The notes beneath the pieces are model-generated. The model was not told the origin of the DNA. It worked only from the letters and a program-made list of their open reading frames with translations, and searched no databases. Positions 1-12,269 of a stretch of 64,000 nt of DNA are shown in pieces. The translations under genes and the position numbers were made by a program. The stretch covers positions 1,297,001 to 1,361,000 of the forward strand of contig JBBBDQ010001939.1 of the NCBI GenBank assembly GCA_037127315.1. Reading direction: 5' to 3'. The stretch's first letter is position 1, and each line of letters begins with the position of its first letter. The stretch is from Ascarosepion bandense. Its lineage: Eukaryota > Mollusca > Cephalopoda > Sepiida > Sepiidae.

Positions 1-757
1 TTCGGCGTTGATAATGGCTTTGAACATTTTGAAAAAATCAGAAAAAGGCTAATAGGGCAGTAATTTGTGGGGTCCGATGGTTCTCCAGTGTTCTTAAATA
101 TATGAACTACAGAGGAAGACTTCCAACAGGTAGGAAAGCAGGAAGCAGATAGGCAGAAGTTGTAGAGCTTAGAAAGAACAGAGGAGAGTTCAGGGGCACA
201 TTTCTTCAAGACTATGATTGGGATTCTGTCCCCTCCACTCGCTTTGTGAGGGTCAAGTTTTGAGATTATGTTAGAAACCAGCGAGGGTGTAATGTGGACG
301 TCATTCGGTTGAGCCTCAGTTCTAGGTGGGAAGTTGGGTGTAGAAACTCCAGATGAATCTAGTCTCAAATTAATCGAGAATCAAAGCAAAGCATTCAGCC
401 TTGTCCGCTGAGGACTTCAAATTCATTGATTAGCAGGGGTATTGAGGACTTACTCTTGTTAAGCACGCTTTTACAGAGTTGCCAGTAGTCTTTGGTGCCG
501 AACTTACAGGATGCTATGCGTTGCTTCATTCTGGCAGCAAACAACATCTTAGCTTCGTTAAGTATCATTTTACACTTATTACGAGCTGAGGCGAAAAGGC
601 ACCTGTTTTGGAACGACGCATAGCTATGATAGAGCCGGAAGAAATGATTTTGGTGGGCAATGGCGGCCAAGCAAGTGGGCGAGAACCAGGGAGGTGAATG
701 AGATTTAAGTTGAAATTTCCTGGCAGAGATGAAAGCATTGATACCAGCCTTAACCTA
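1..757 (-). pseudogene. LINE-A linker and N-terminal reverse transcriptase, truncated by window
   Basis: This continues the endonuclease frame after the TAG. The linker includes HQNHFFRLYHSYASF and CKFGTKDYWQLCKSVLNKSK, typical of the region between endonuclease and RT in this family. A one-base slip near 395-400 breaks the frame after LSGQ. Beyond it, the reading resumes with SSVVHIFKN and PISLFPIFSK, the early RT motifs (compare SSVVPVFKN in the copy near 33550). The catalytic palm lies outside the window. Confidence 0.7.
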
Positions 758-1648
758 GGAGGAGACATCGGATGCACAGTCTTTGACAGGAAGACTAAAA
801 ACTTTGTTCCAAGGGACGTTACAGAGGAAGTCTTGGAACAAATCCCAGTCTGCTCTTTGGTAGCAGTAGGATATTCTGCTGGTCTGAGTTTCTTGGGTAG
901 GGTGGGAGTGGAATGAGATGTTGACGGAAACTACGGCATGATCGGAGTTTCTGAGGGGGCAGAGCTGTCTGGTAGTGCAAGAATCTGGGATGGAAGTGAA
1001 GCAGAGGTCTAGTAGTGAGTCCCTTCCATTAGGGTTATTGGAGAAACATGTGGGGAAATCCACCACTTGCGTAAGGGACTGGGTAATTGAAAAATTCATG
1101 GTGTGGACACCAGCAAGGTCGGTAACAGAGTTCTCCAGCCACTTGGTGTGGTGGGCATTAAAGTCACCAAACACAAATATATGGGCAGATGGATGAGAAG
1201 AAATGGCCTTGTCGATATTGTCAAAGACGCTGTCAAGTACTGAACAGTCATAGGAGGAGGGGGAGTGGTAGAGAAAGAAGAGATCGCTAACCGAGCTTAG
1301 AAGTGTGAGATGGAAGCACATGAAAGAATGATCTAGGGATTCAAGAGATGTCAACCAAGCTAGGGGAAGGTGTTCGCTGACATAAACACCAAGCCCATGC
1401 ATATGGACATTGGAGTCCTTCCTGAAGAGGGGAAGGTAACCAGGAACATAAAACTTAGAAGAGGGGATAGAAGGGTCAATCTTAGTTTCATATAGGGCTA
1501 AGATATCAGGTGAGTTAGTTTGAAGGAATGATTCTATGCTGTAAAAGTCAGTGCGGATACTTCGTATGTTTGTGAAAGAGATGCAGACAGGTTTGGGTGT
1601 TTTCTGACTAGCTGGTTTAGTTTTGCTATTTTGTTTGCTTGTTTTCAT
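755..1648 (-). pseudogene. LINE-A endonuclease domain (APE type)
   Basis: The segment of 297 codons starts at ATG (1646-1648). It carries the endonuclease hallmarks in order: NIRSIR near residue 27, the metal-binding ET at 54-55 (LALYETKID), the catalytic GDFNAHH at 161-167 and a SDHAVV motif near 235. In LINEs this domain nicks the target DNA to prime reverse transcription. The frame ends at a TAG inside KDCASDVSS. The continuing sequence in the same frame (VKAGINAFI...) shows that this is a nonsense change, most simply Trp to stop, and not the natural end. Confidence 0.8.
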
Positions 1649-1876
1649 AGTGATTTAGTTAAAAAGAGAGGTCTAGAGTAGAATCACTTGGTCACTGTTT
1701 GCAGCATGTGAAGGATGGAAACTGGCGCAGCCTGCAACATAATGTGTCCTTGGGGTTGCCCACTGGAGGTTCATGCAGGGACGCCCATCCATGCGCAATA
1801 TGGCACTACAAGAACCCCAATATTATTCAACTGTTGATCAGAGCAGCCTCTCAAGATGCTACGCAAGAGTTTGGGC

Positions 1877-1891
1877 TGTATATATATATAT

Positions 1892-1926
<35 letters not shown>

Positions 1927-1941
1927 AATATATATATACGT
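1877..1941. repeat. Compound microsatellite (AT/AC)
   Basis: An AT run, then an AC run, then an AT run with small interruptions. It marks the boundary between LINE-A leader sequence and GT-rich low-complexity DNA that continues to about 2130. Confidence 0.95.
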
Positions 1942-2311
1942 GCGTGTGTATGTGTTCCACCATGAGGTGTGTTGGGGTATGTGTGTTGGAGTATGGGTAA
2001 GTGTGCTGTGCATGTGTATGTATGTTTATTGTACATATGTCTATTTGTGTGTTAAACTGTGATAGCGTTTATGTGTATGTGCCTTATTGTTGCGGTTGGT
2101 ATGTGTCATGTGCCTGATAGTGTTGATTATTCTGTTATGTAGTCTAGGTTGAGCTCTTGTCGATTGTTGATCTATGGGTGCAGTTTAGTTATTATTAAGG
2201 ACTCTTTTATGCATAAGTTTCCTTGGTTCCACTCCCTAGCTTCAATATTGACAATTATGTTTTTGTCTGTATTTTTGGATTTTTTATGTGTCTATGGAAA
2301 GATGACGCTTG

Positions 2312-2405
2312 TGTGTGTAGGTGTTCTTTTATCTTTTAAATCTGTGTGTAGGTGTTTCTTTTATCTTTTAAATCTGTGTGTAGGTGTTTCTTTTATCTTT
2401 TATCT
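2312..2405. repeat. Three tandem copies of a 32-bp unit
   Basis: Units start at 2312, 2343 and 2375, each beginning TGTGTGTAGGTG and ending in a T-rich block (ATCTTTTAAATC). The first unit is one T shorter and the last diverges at the end. Confidence 0.9.
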
Positions 2406-2409
2406 TTTT

Positions 2410-3265
2410 TTATTCTTGTGACAGCCTTCAAGACCTAACCATACACCTAATACACCCAATGCTTCAAGCAAATTACAAATCTTTACTGAAATAAAAATCT
2501 CGTAATTGCAATTTTTACCAACCAGGCAAGTGGTTACACAAATTTATATCCTAAAAGACTTGTACAGTTGTGAAGAAGTTTTTGTACACAGTAATTTTGT
2601 CAAGAAACCAGTAACACCATGTTATAATGGTCACTACATCATTTGTGACAGAGTGAATAAATATTTAAAATTCTACACAATGATAAGAGTGAAACTATAT
2701 CCATTGACTCAACTGAATCGATAATTTCCACGTTGCCGATGTAGATACTCCAACAAAGTTAAATAACTATATTTTTCTTTTTCTCAAAGGTTTTATTAAA
2801 CACAAGTGAACTTTTCCCTTCTTTTCAAGGATTTTATTGAACCTACCTCAATGTGTATAAGTGAATTTTTCTTTTCTTCTCAAGGGTTTTATTAAACTCA
2901 CCACTCAATCATCAAATAAATTGTTATTAAAAAATCCTTGTCTTGTACTTCATTCTAAACTCACTTGCTTAATTCTAATTAATGCATAAACATTATTATG
3001 TTACTTTTCTTTTAAGTTTCAAGATTACCTTATTCTGGACAACATTCAGAATAACTTGTAATCTCAGCTATCTAAATTAGATTGTACACTAGCAACTTAT
3101 TACAGACCCCAAACACTACTCTCATGTAAAAGTTTTCACTCTAATTTTATAGTTTTGACATTTAAATTGATTATTGTGTTGTTTTTTCTAAATTTGCTAA
3201 GACAATAAAATCATAATATTTTCATAATTGCAAAAAGCAATAAAACTAAAATTTTAAAAATATTT
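2410..3265. other. Intergenic or downstream intron, no gene seen
   Basis: AT-rich sequence immediately downstream of the last visible NTPDase exon. I looked for the apyrase region 4 motif (LDLGGASTQ) on the minus strand and did not find it. Two loose copies of a 'ttctcaagggttttattaaac' type phrase occur near 2785-2900. Confidence 0.6.
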
Positions 3266-3271
3266 TCATAC

Positions 3272-3443
3272 CAGTTTCAGCCTTTTTGATAAATAACTAG
3301 CAGTAATCCAAGCAAAAGTTCCTTCCTCTGATTCGTTGAGAATACGAACTTGCAACTTAGGCATCTGGAGTTTGAAACTGGATTTCTGGAAAGTTTCTCT
3401 TATCACATTTAGAATTGTTTCTGCATCATTCTCATTTGCTTGG
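3272..3443 (-). CDS. NTPDase-like exon carrying apyrase conserved region 3
   Basis: The exon lies between a long T-rich acceptor ending ttttcag and donor gtatga. It has one base of a split codon plus 57 codons and ends at a codon boundary. The key segment is RILNESEEGTFAWITASYL. The family motif is GxEEGxxxWITxNYL, where the Glu of EEG acts as catalytic base. Both Glu residues and WIT are kept. The usual leading Gly is Asn-Glu-Ser context, and the Asn before YL is Ser. The next exon (regions 4 and 5) is not visible in 1-3271 and should lie beyond the left edge. Confidence 0.85.
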
Positions 3444-3599
3444 CTGAAAAAAAAAATCACATTTCATAGAATCAATCACTGAATAGAATACATGACATCC
3501 ATAAAGAACACGCAACTTAAAATAGTATTTTTGCATTTGATAAAATGTTTATTATAATAGCAATTCTATTATTTTATTTTATTTCTTATTCAATGAAGT

Positions 3600-4674
3600 A
3601 TTTTTTTATAATCATATTGCCCCAAGCAAGGTATTTTATTGCCACTGTTTTGCAGGGGGTTACATTGGAGGAAAGTTATGAGAAAGAGTGACTGTTTATA
3701 GGGGGTGTCAGGAATTGAGTAAGAGAAAGGATGAGAATACTGATGAGAGTGAAGTGGATGGAAAAAGAAGCATGAGAGAGTGGATGAAGGTTAGTGAGAT
3801 AGAAGATGACTATTGACTTTACATTTAAATTCTTGAAGATTATAGCTGTCAGGAAAGCAAGTAAATGGAAGGGAATTCCACAGGCGGGAAGCGCAAGAAA
3901 AGAAGCTACTGGAGTAGAATTTGCGTTTAAAATTTATTGGTTTCACAGTAAAAGGGTGGGACCTAGTTGCTTATCTTGTGGCTTGAGTAAATTTATATAT
4001 AAGGGGCACCAGTGAGCTAAGTTCATTGGAGCAGAAGCCATGAAAGTATTTGTAGAAAAGACACAGGGAAGCCACATTGTGGCTGTATCTGAGCTGCCAA
4101 ATCAAGATCTATCACATTACAGATTCTCTGTTGGATTTTGTCAAGGACACCTAGGTGGATAGCAGGAGCACCCGATCAGATATGGCAGCAGTATTCAATG
4201 CACAAGTGGATTCGTAGATTTATATATGTGCAGGATTGTTTCAGGTGGAAAAAACTTCCTGGCCCTACAGAGAGAACTGACTGGATTCTATATAGTCATT
4301 CCACTTGAAGTCTGTTGTGAGAGTTAAGCCGAGGAGGCGCAGTGTTTTGCTTTCAGGGAGACTAGCCTGATCCATGCTAATGGGGGGAGGTAGGAGCGAT
4401 TGTCTGTGATGGTTAATAGATAGCAGCTTTGTTTTGGAAGCATTAAAATTCATGAGCCATTTCTTACCCAGTCCACCATGGATCAGAGGTCCTTTTCAAG
4501 CTCGGCAGTGAGGTTTGCTTTGTCAGCCTCAGCAGAGTTTTGATCGATGCAAGTAGTGTTGTCAGCGTATATGCCTACTTGGGATCTTATTACTTGGGAG
4601 ATCATTAATATTGATAAGGAAAAGCATAGAACCAAAATAGAGCCTTAAGGGACACCCACATTCATATGATAGTA
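3600..4674 (-). mobile_element. LINE-A copy 2: 3' portion
   Basis: Minus-strand reading gives late RT and connection pieces: INDLP near 4600, then NFNASKTKLLSINHHRQS and MDQASLPESKTLRLLGLTL (4265-4453), then the C-terminal part and 3' UTR. The 3' UTR (3600-3800) matches the one at 46550-46760, including a segment reading GTAACCCCCTGC on the minus strand and a terminal A-rich tail. RT motifs upstream are absent, so the copy is 5'-truncated, as expected from incomplete reverse transcription. Several indels break the frame. Homology to the 47 kb copy stops at about 4674. Confidence 0.8.
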
Positions 4675-5820
4675 TTGTAATTGCCATTGCCACATGAAAC
4701 ATGCATGAGAGAACTGACAACTGTGGGTATATATTGTAAAAGGTTTTATTTCTTTTACAGTACTTGTGCAGCTGTGAAAACTGCAATTAAAACAAACAAA
4801 TAACATGAGCACATGGAGAAAGAATGTACACAAGGATAGATAATTACAAAATTTGAAAGAATAAGAAAACAATGAAATTAATAAAATTTAATAGCTGTAA
4901 CAAAACAGGGAAATTATAACAAGAGTTTAAATCAACAGGAATCGTTTGTGTTGCCAAAGCAGTACATTTTTACAAACTAAGGAAGGGTCTAAAAGGCAAT
5001 AAAACTTTAGAAGAATTAAATTCATTAACTATAAAATTTGTCTATTTTGTCTAGGGTTTGCTGAAAGTTGAATGGAAAAAATGTTAATTACCTCGTTGGT
5101 ACCTCATGTGGTCTATGGCAATTGAGTTACTCCCTAACAGTACCGAATGAATGTGCTGCCACTGGAGATAACAAATTTATGTCTGACCTCTTAGAAGGTC
5201 TCAATCCAAGAGACTGTTAAGGGGGTTTCTATTTCTTATGCAGAGACCAAAAATCCTATATTTTAGAAAAGGTTGCTGTAAAAATAGCTTATTTGTTATA
5301 TTTTTATTTACTTATTCTAACTTTACTATTTTGTCTCATACTTCTCATTTAGACCCCATTATTGTTTTACGTTATCCTAAAATATAAGGAACTATATTTT
5401 TGGGCCAAATTGTCCCAAGGGGTGACAAGGCAGCCGGTCAAGAATACAGGGTTCACTTTGGCAAGAAAACGAACCTGCTGATTTTTACATGGGTTTGGTA
5501 GAAAATGGTGCCTGGCGGCAGCTACAAGTATTACTAACCATTATTATTAATTTTGACTAGCATTTAGTTTCTTTCTATTTTGACTGTTTTTTATCACATC
5601 ATTACTATGACAACAGCAGATAAGAAATGAAAATTAAGCTTTCTTTGAGATTTGAACTAATTTATGTTTTGAATTAGGGAAGCCTGGTTGAATGTACCAG
5701 GTGTTTTAACTGCTAATCTACAAGAACTCCAAACACTTACAGGAGAAATTTAGCCTATAAATGTATCCTGCCATTTCACACCCTCTCAAATATTCACAAT
5801 GACGTGTGAAATTCTGGTTT
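4675..5820. other. Intron sequence without recognised features
   Basis: AT-rich, with a slightly more GC-rich island at 5405-5520 that has no coding potential I could recognise. Confidence 0.5.
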
Positions 5821-6115
5821 TTACCAAATAGAAAAAGAATTGACTATGTGCTTAAAGAAAAAGTTGAAACTGGATTTCGCAAAGTAGGTGTTAACTGATT
5901 TTCTGACCAATGGAAGTAACTTGCAAGACTGATTTCCTGACCAATGGAAACAATTTGCAAGACCAAAAAGGACTTCACGAGTCAGTGCGAAAAAGCTAAT
6001 GACAATAAAAGGCTCAGATCAGAGCCAGTCAGAGCCAGTCAGTCAGATGGGAGCCGCGAGATGAAACAAATAAAATGTAACTTCGACTTCAAATCGACCC
6101 AGAGATAAGGTCAGG
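5820..6115 (+). promoter_or_regulatory. LTR-like or promoter-like module with duplicated CCAAT boxes
   Basis: Two tandem 34-bp units (5895-5928 and 5929-5962) each carry CTGACCAATGGAA. A TATA-like AATAAAAGG follows at 6004-6012, then a doubled 10-bp AGAGCCAGTC (6021-6040) and an AATAAA near 6070. This is the layout of a retroviral-type U3-R region. I could not find TG/CA ends with a target duplication, so a full LTR is not demonstrated. Confidence 0.35.
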
Positions 6116-8255
6116 TCACACCTTGTTCTTTTTCTCTTTCTTTATTGTGTGCTGATTCCTTTTACTTCTTCTTCTCCATCCAAAGACAGTCCTACTGAAT
6201 ACATACATACATATGTATGTACGCATATACTCTTTCAACAAATTACTACTACGAATATTTGTATGAACTCTTGATACCCTTAACTTTCTCATAAACATTT
6301 ACTGCTACCTATTCATGTGATCCTTTTCATTAATAAATTTCTATTTTAACATACAAAATATATATTTTTATTCTTACACTATTCCACACTTTCCAACCTG
6401 CTGACAAACAACCTTTTGATGAAAATACATGGGGTATTTCTCCATGTAAGTGCATCAGTGAAATTATATACATATACACACAAGCACACATGGAGGAACC
6501 AATATCAAAATTTTTTCAAGTTTAAGTAAACTGTTACAGAAGTGGATTCTGCCATGTCTTCTGGTATTGAAGACTACCAGAGAAGTTTTTCTTTAAAATA
6601 TCTTGCTTTGTATACTTTTTAAAGTCAGAAGTGATTTTCAGACAAATGAATGATGATACCAAAAATTTTTTTTTGTAAAGATCAAATTATAGTGAGCAAG
6701 ACAGTTCATGAGGATGCATAAATATGACAGCAAGAAAAATTCCTTAAGAAAAAATTCTACAATAAACCCTGCAAAATAACTGGCATTAATAGCTTTGAAC
6801 TCTTTCTTTCTTTGTAGTTGATGTTATTCAGACTATAAGAAATAAAAAAAGAGCCGAGGAGAGAAGAAAGAAATGCAACTATTATAAAAGAAAGAGCAAG
6901 AGAGTTGATGAAAATGGATATTTAACTACATGCCCACTTGAGCAGAACATGACACAAGGTTAAGTTTAGAGTAAATTGATAGCCTGAACATATATGGAAT
7001 AGGGGCAAAAACTTTCAAGCCCCCTTTGCACTTTTGTTTTTTAGGGATGCTTTAAGTGTAAGGTAATGACTGAAGCCTACACCCGAGGAGAGATACTGCC
7101 TTGGGGTATTTAATCTTGCCTTTGGTCTACAGCTGATGAAAGTAAGAAAAACAGAATTTGCTTTTCTTTTGTACTTTATAAAAATAAATAAATAGATAGT
7201 TTATTCCATGCCAAGTAAAATTTATAAAAAAGTAAGGATATTTTCTAATTACCCAGACAATTATTCAACCATTTTCTTTGTAATGCACTGTATATGTAAG
7301 TTGCTCTCAAAAATATTTAAGAGAATTTGAGTATCTTATGCAAACTGTCTTTTTTTACTGGTTTTCTTTGTTAACCAATGTGCAAACATCAGGCAAAGGA
7401 ACTTCTTTGAAGGAGATGTTTGACACTATGTGTTAAGATCATTCATTTTTTTTGTATTTCTTATTGGGCTATTCCCTGAAAATTTATGTAGCATTTATGT
7501 AGCATCTTCTATCAAGCCAGACACTACAATCACCTAAAAGGTGAGGAATAAATCAGAGTTTGAAAAGGAGATCCTAAATCAGATATTAAGTTTTAAAAAC
7601 TTCTGAGTCTATATTTTTTATTTGATTCTCTCATAAAATGACCCCCCACTTGTTTTTCTTTTTCTTTTTAAGATATGATATTCTACAGTAAACACTTTTT
7701 GGTTTTGATTTTAAATAAACACTTTTTTGCTTTGCACTTGTACTTATTTTTTGAATTGAGGCTGATAGATATTTTTTGCATATAAGACTATTCTAAAAGT
7801 TTTAGAAGCTAATATTTAGAAAAAAGGAAAATAAAAATTTCCAATTTATTTTGAAAATAGCAATAATAATTCTGTGAAGTCAAGGAGTCTAAGTCTTTTG
7901 TTTAGTTTCCAGTTGCAGCAAAAAGTGTGTGTGTGTGAGATCTGAAGCTTCCCTGACCCTCTCTATAGTGCTATGGATCTGTATAAGTACAAAAGAATAC
8001 AAACATTGTTGGGTGTCGCTTCTATTAAACACATTTGAACAAGCAAAGGTACAAGGTAAAAGGTGATTTAATATTTAAAAAAGGAGGGAGTGGTCCAAAA
8101 AGTTGACCATAATTAAACATCAAAAGAGTTATAAAGGTTGCTCAAAAGTGCAGATTAATTTTGTTAGAAAATAAATATCATCTTATCAGATAAATGTATG
8201 CAAAATGTTAAATACTGTTAAGTGAAACCAAAGAATCATCAACCAAAGTACATAC
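6116..8255. other. Intron 3 sequence, no gene seen
   Basis: AT-rich intronic sequence between the exons carrying apyrase regions 3 and 2. A short palindromic ACATACATATGTATGT lies near 6200. Otherwise there are only homopolymer runs. Confidence 0.6.
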
Positions 8256-8406
8256 TGTAAAAGTCGCATGCCAACAGTTGCTCCTAAATATATACGAGTG
8301 TCATTGACTTTATCGGCGGGAATTTTAAGTTCTGCAAACCTCAGGTATGGCTGAAGTACTTTAGTTAATTTGCTTGGATCATAACTGAATTCATGAATAC
8401 CATAAT
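8256..8406 (-). CDS. NTPDase-like exon carrying apyrase conserved region 2
   Basis: Acceptor tttatttag and donor gtatgt bound 151 bases: two bases of a split codon, 49 codons and two trailing bases. The product segment begins YGIHEFSYDPSKLTKVLQPY and ends with IYLGATVGMRLL. The family motif is YLGATAGMRLL, so the only change in the core is Ala to Val. Region 2 contributes to the second phosphate-binding side of the active site. The helical stretch before it (about residues 11-34) matches the usual spacing from region 1. Phase agrees with the preceding exon at 30778-30895 and the following one at 3272-3443, so no intervening exon is needed. Confidence 0.85.
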
Positions 8407-9127
8407 CTAAATAAAGAAAAGAAAAGAAATAATAACAAAAAAAATCAATCATTTGGAACAAAGCAGTACATAGAAATTATTTAAGACATAACCTAAAAAA
8501 TTCCATTTCTGAAATATTGTGTAAAAGGACAAAGGGAGTGTATCATACATTTTAGAATTTATCAAACTAAGATAAATTATCAATGTACAAAGAACAAAAG
8601 TTGAATTGATCCTACTAAACTTTAATGATCATGCAAATTATTATCAGAAAACAAAATTTCCTTGACAAACTTTAAAATAGCATCATGTAAAAAATAAAAA
8701 TATTCTTTGAATTATTTATGTGGATAAAATTTTCAATTCAAATTATATTGTAAAAGAGACATTTTTAACTACTTTAGTATCCTAAGTATAATTCAATTAA
8801 TGTGTTTACTGCCAAAGGTCAATGACAAAATCTGACTTCAACATCAACTTTATAAAAGTCAAATTAGGCAATAAATCACATTTATGAGTTGATTTATAGA
8901 TTTAAATGAAGTCTTAACATTGTTTTTACACTAAAATATCATTGAATAAACTTGTTGATGAAAATGTATAATAAATTGCCAGGCTTAAAATAACTCATAG
9001 TTAGCATGATAATAAAACCTACCAACTACAAGTTATCTTGTGGTTGGCAGTCACTGTGTTAAGTAGTATATACAAGAAGTATTTTAGAAATTTGAACACT
9101 TTCTTATCATTAAAAGTCAGTTATTAA

Positions 9128-9530
9128 ATGTGATACATAGTTGGGCAATCACATCTCAAAAGAGATATGACTAACTGGGCAGAAGATTTTCCCACAGTAG
9201 GATGAAAACTTAACAGATCCAGATTCATAGCCTTTTCACTCTCTGGAGGAATCACTTCCTGACTGACCATGTATTCAGGAGTATAACTATACTCACCACA
9301 CTTGACAATTGCAGGTTGGTGAGACTATTTAACCCGCACTTGGAAGTTTTGAATTCAGAGTTTTTCTATTTTTTGACCAGATGCTACCCAAAGCTATAGA
9401 ACCAAGGCTATCCTGTTATTTACCCATAGCTGAGGGGAGAAGAGATTGATTTGTATCTTTCCCAAAGCTATTTGATGTAATTAATACTGGAATTTGAACC
9501 TGGCTCTTCTTTGCTGATGTCACTATATGT
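9128..9530 (-). repeat. Old SINE copy with internal insertion
   Basis: Sequence at 9133-9205 (ACTGGGCAGAAGATTTTCCC) and 9395-9520 (CCATAGCTGAGGGGAGAAGAG; GGAATTTGAACC) matches the two halves of the tRNA-derived SINE seen intact at 53204-53500, same orientation. Around 190 bp of unrelated sequence (about 9206-9395) separates them. Confidence 0.6.
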
Positions 9531-10617
9531 AGGGTAAACTCGGAGAAATACTACTGTTTTCTTGATTTGGTTTGATTTTTTACTTGTTTTGTAAATATTT
9601 TCACTGAAATAATTTACAAAAAAATGATATATGATTCTGCTGTTCCAAAATGCAAAGGAAATTATCAAGATAGACTAAAAGTGAAAATATGTTCATTTCC
9701 AAAAGATAAGATTTATCAGATGCATGCATGGATACATGCTATCAAAAAGGAAAACCAAACAAAATAATAAAATGAGCAATTTATTTTATATTATCATCTT
9801 TTATATTGTTTTTAAAAAGCATTATACTTGATTAAATTAATTTCATGACTTTATAATTCACGATATATTGAAACAAAGTAATCTGATGGCCTCTGCCATT
9901 AAAAGATTTAATGAATGCTATGAATGAAATTTAAACTCATCAGTCTTTAATAAAATTGTCAATACAAGTACTTAAAGTAAATTTTTATAATAATTTCTAA
10001 TAAACATTGAAAAAAAAAAGGTTTGATTTTTTTTTATTTATGTAAAAAGTCCACAAATATGCATGTGCAAACTTAACATTTGCTTACATATGATTATGCC
10101 TATATGTTTAGTATTTCTGTAGTGACACTGGCAAATTAATATGCCTAATTTGCATAAGTGCAAGAGGGAGCCTATATAACTCGTCACTGAGAATAAGTAG
10201 GGACAAGCTTAGTGACTGATTAGTGCTAAACTTCACTTCACATCAATTTCTAAATGATTTTGAATTTTGTTATTGAATTTTAGAACCCAAACAAGACTTT
10301 ATTTTATCAATTTAATGAAAGTTTTGATAAAAATATGGACAGCATTTTTTTAAATTAAATTTTCCTTACAATACTTCTGAATCTTCTCCTCATGTTATTG
10401 CATTTTATTTTATTTTTTTTTTACTATCTTAGATTTTGGCAAGCATTTTAAAATAGGTTATAATTGCTCTTTTAATTCATTTTTTTAGATATGTGAACTG
10501 AATTTTTGATTTGAAGAGATAAGATGAGAAATATCAGCATTTGATAAAAAAACTAGTACCACAATTACTGTTAGCCTTGAGAAACTGATTCTTCCTGTAG
10601 ATGCAATCCCTAGAATT

Positions 10618-10809
10618 TTGCCAAACTGTCCCTCATATTTATCTTCACTACCCTCTGCTAGAGAGTCACCAGAGTCTAGAAAAATTCAACTAGAGAATTC
10701 TGTCCTTAAAAGAGTTTTAGATCAAAGTAGTACTGATGAATTGGAATACAAACAGCAGAGGAAATTCCACAGCAATAATAATATAGAGGGGAAAATTAAA
10801 TTTTCTTGA
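10618..10809 (+). pseudogene. P-type transposase linker fragment
   Basis: A 63-codon open stretch containing NCPSYLSSLPSARESPESRK and LENSVLKRVLDQS, with coiled-coil-like spacing. This matches the segment between THAP domain and catalytic core in P-type transposases. It is flanked by frame breaks. Confidence 0.6.
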
Positions 10810-11520
10810 TAGAAATGACTGGAGTATAGTGAGACAGCAACAGACTCTTATTATATGCTGCATCATCAAGTATCAGTCAGTCTATTATAAATGAACCTGG
10901 TTTTGTAGCACATGTGTTCTGTGGTGATGTGGAAATTAATACTATCAGGTAATATGAGATTTCTGATCATGTAAGTGATACAAATACTTTGGAAGTTATT
11001 AGTGAAAACATGAAAAAAATGGACATAGAAGAATGTCAAACCAAACCTCAAAGTGTGATTGCTGTATTACATTTGGTAATGTTCTTTCTATTATTTGTAC
11101 AAAATGAGTCATTTAGATATTTTTTTACAGTTAAATTTATATATGAGCAGCTATAATTAATTACACAGAGTATGTTTGATTATTCCACAGAAATTATGTT
11201 TTTTTTCTTTATTGTTGTATAACTCCTCCTTTAGAAGGAAGTTATAAGCTGATAAGAGATACCATTTTCATGATACAAGAATGTTGTGCATATTATGCCA
11301 ACTAAATGCCTTAAAGCTGAAAATTTTTATTTGACATAGTTAAACATGTAATAATTGGTCTAGAAAGATAGGCTTTAGAGTAATATCAGTCATAACAGAT
11401 AATAATGCAATAGATAAAAAAGCTATATCTTTCTTTTGTAGTCCTAAATGACTTTTAATTGTATATCCACATCTAGTTATGAAATCTAGACCTATTTTCT
11501 TTATGTAATGAGTTGGTCAG

Positions 11521-12060
11521 TCAACTTGACACCCCCAAAGTGAGTACAGATGGACAGGTGCGGAAACTGTGATTGGTAGCTGGCTTGTCTATGCAATGCA
11601 TGGTGTTTTGCATAGGCAAGGTAAAAATGGACTCCAATTGACAAATTATACTAGCAGTGTCCTGATGATGCAACAGTCGCCAAATGGCGAAGCAGGAAGG
11701 ATCACAGTTGATAACCGTTAAATAGAGCTGGCTGCCAACATGCTTAACATCTATCCCCAGCCTGTTCCAGACATGGGTAGTATTCAAGTTTCCTTTTTGC
11801 CATTGCATTGGTGCTGGGTCAATTGATTGGCATACCTTAAGCCTTTGCACTACCATCCTGACATCTGTCTTCTTAACTGCTGGGTTGACCATTTTTGAGA
11901 AGTAGAGTGTCTGTTTAATCCCAGGTAGCACCTCAATGTTTACTTGCCTGGGGAGGAGACTGGTGCTGGCCTCTTTTTCCCTGAGTCGTTTCCTGGGCAC
12001 TCCGATGCAAAGTGACCCAACCTTTGGCATCTGAAGCACCATAACCTTCGGTGCAATCAT
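11521..12060 (-). pseudogene. Ty3/Gypsy integrase core fragment
   Basis: An open stretch of 179 codons. The recognisable part is WNRLGIDVKHVGSQLYLTVI then NCDPSCFAIWRLLHHQDTAS and QLESIF. This is the first half of the DDE integrase core with its first catalytic Asp (GID). The remaining catalytic residues are not in this frame; the third region (NGIVERKH, catalytic Glu) is on the plus strand near 12830. The first ~90 residues are basic gag-tail or spacer sequence. Confidence 0.65.
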
Positions 12061-12269
12061 CGTACCTGGTTGTCCATCTTTGTTGCACGTCCTTGGGTGC
12101 AGCCATTATTAAGGTAGTTAGGGTTGGCGCATGGACAGCATACCGAGTTTATCCCATTCTGGTCAGCAATCACCTTCACTGCATCTTCACATGGCTGCTG
12201 GGCAGCTGGGTCAATGCAGTAATTTGGCTTACAGGTTTATAGTCCTCAACCAGGATGGCTTGTGCTCTC

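Larger units (their letters stand above)
1..1690 (-). mobile_element. LINE-A copy 1: 5' portion of a jockey/CR1-type non-LTR retrotransposon
   Basis: The minus strand encodes an AP-type endonuclease followed by the linker and start of a reverse transcriptase that runs off the left edge. The same family recurs at 3600-4674, 18440-19308, 32262-40200 and 46545-48370. I call it LINE-A; the clade (jockey versus CR1/L2) cannot be settled by eye. Sequence just upstream (1690-1875) is non-repetitive and could be the 5' leader before a microsatellite. The copy is dead: it has an in-frame TAG at 755-757 and a frameshift near 395-400. Confidence 0.8.

Noticed and set aside
1771..2036. Open frames across the AT/AC microsatellite
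   Set aside because: Products are runs of I-Y and V-C-V from simple repeats, open in several frames at once.
5995..6050. CRISPR-like or direct-repeat array
   Set aside because: Only short tandem AGAGCCAGTC/CAGT units, with no spacers. The genome is animal.
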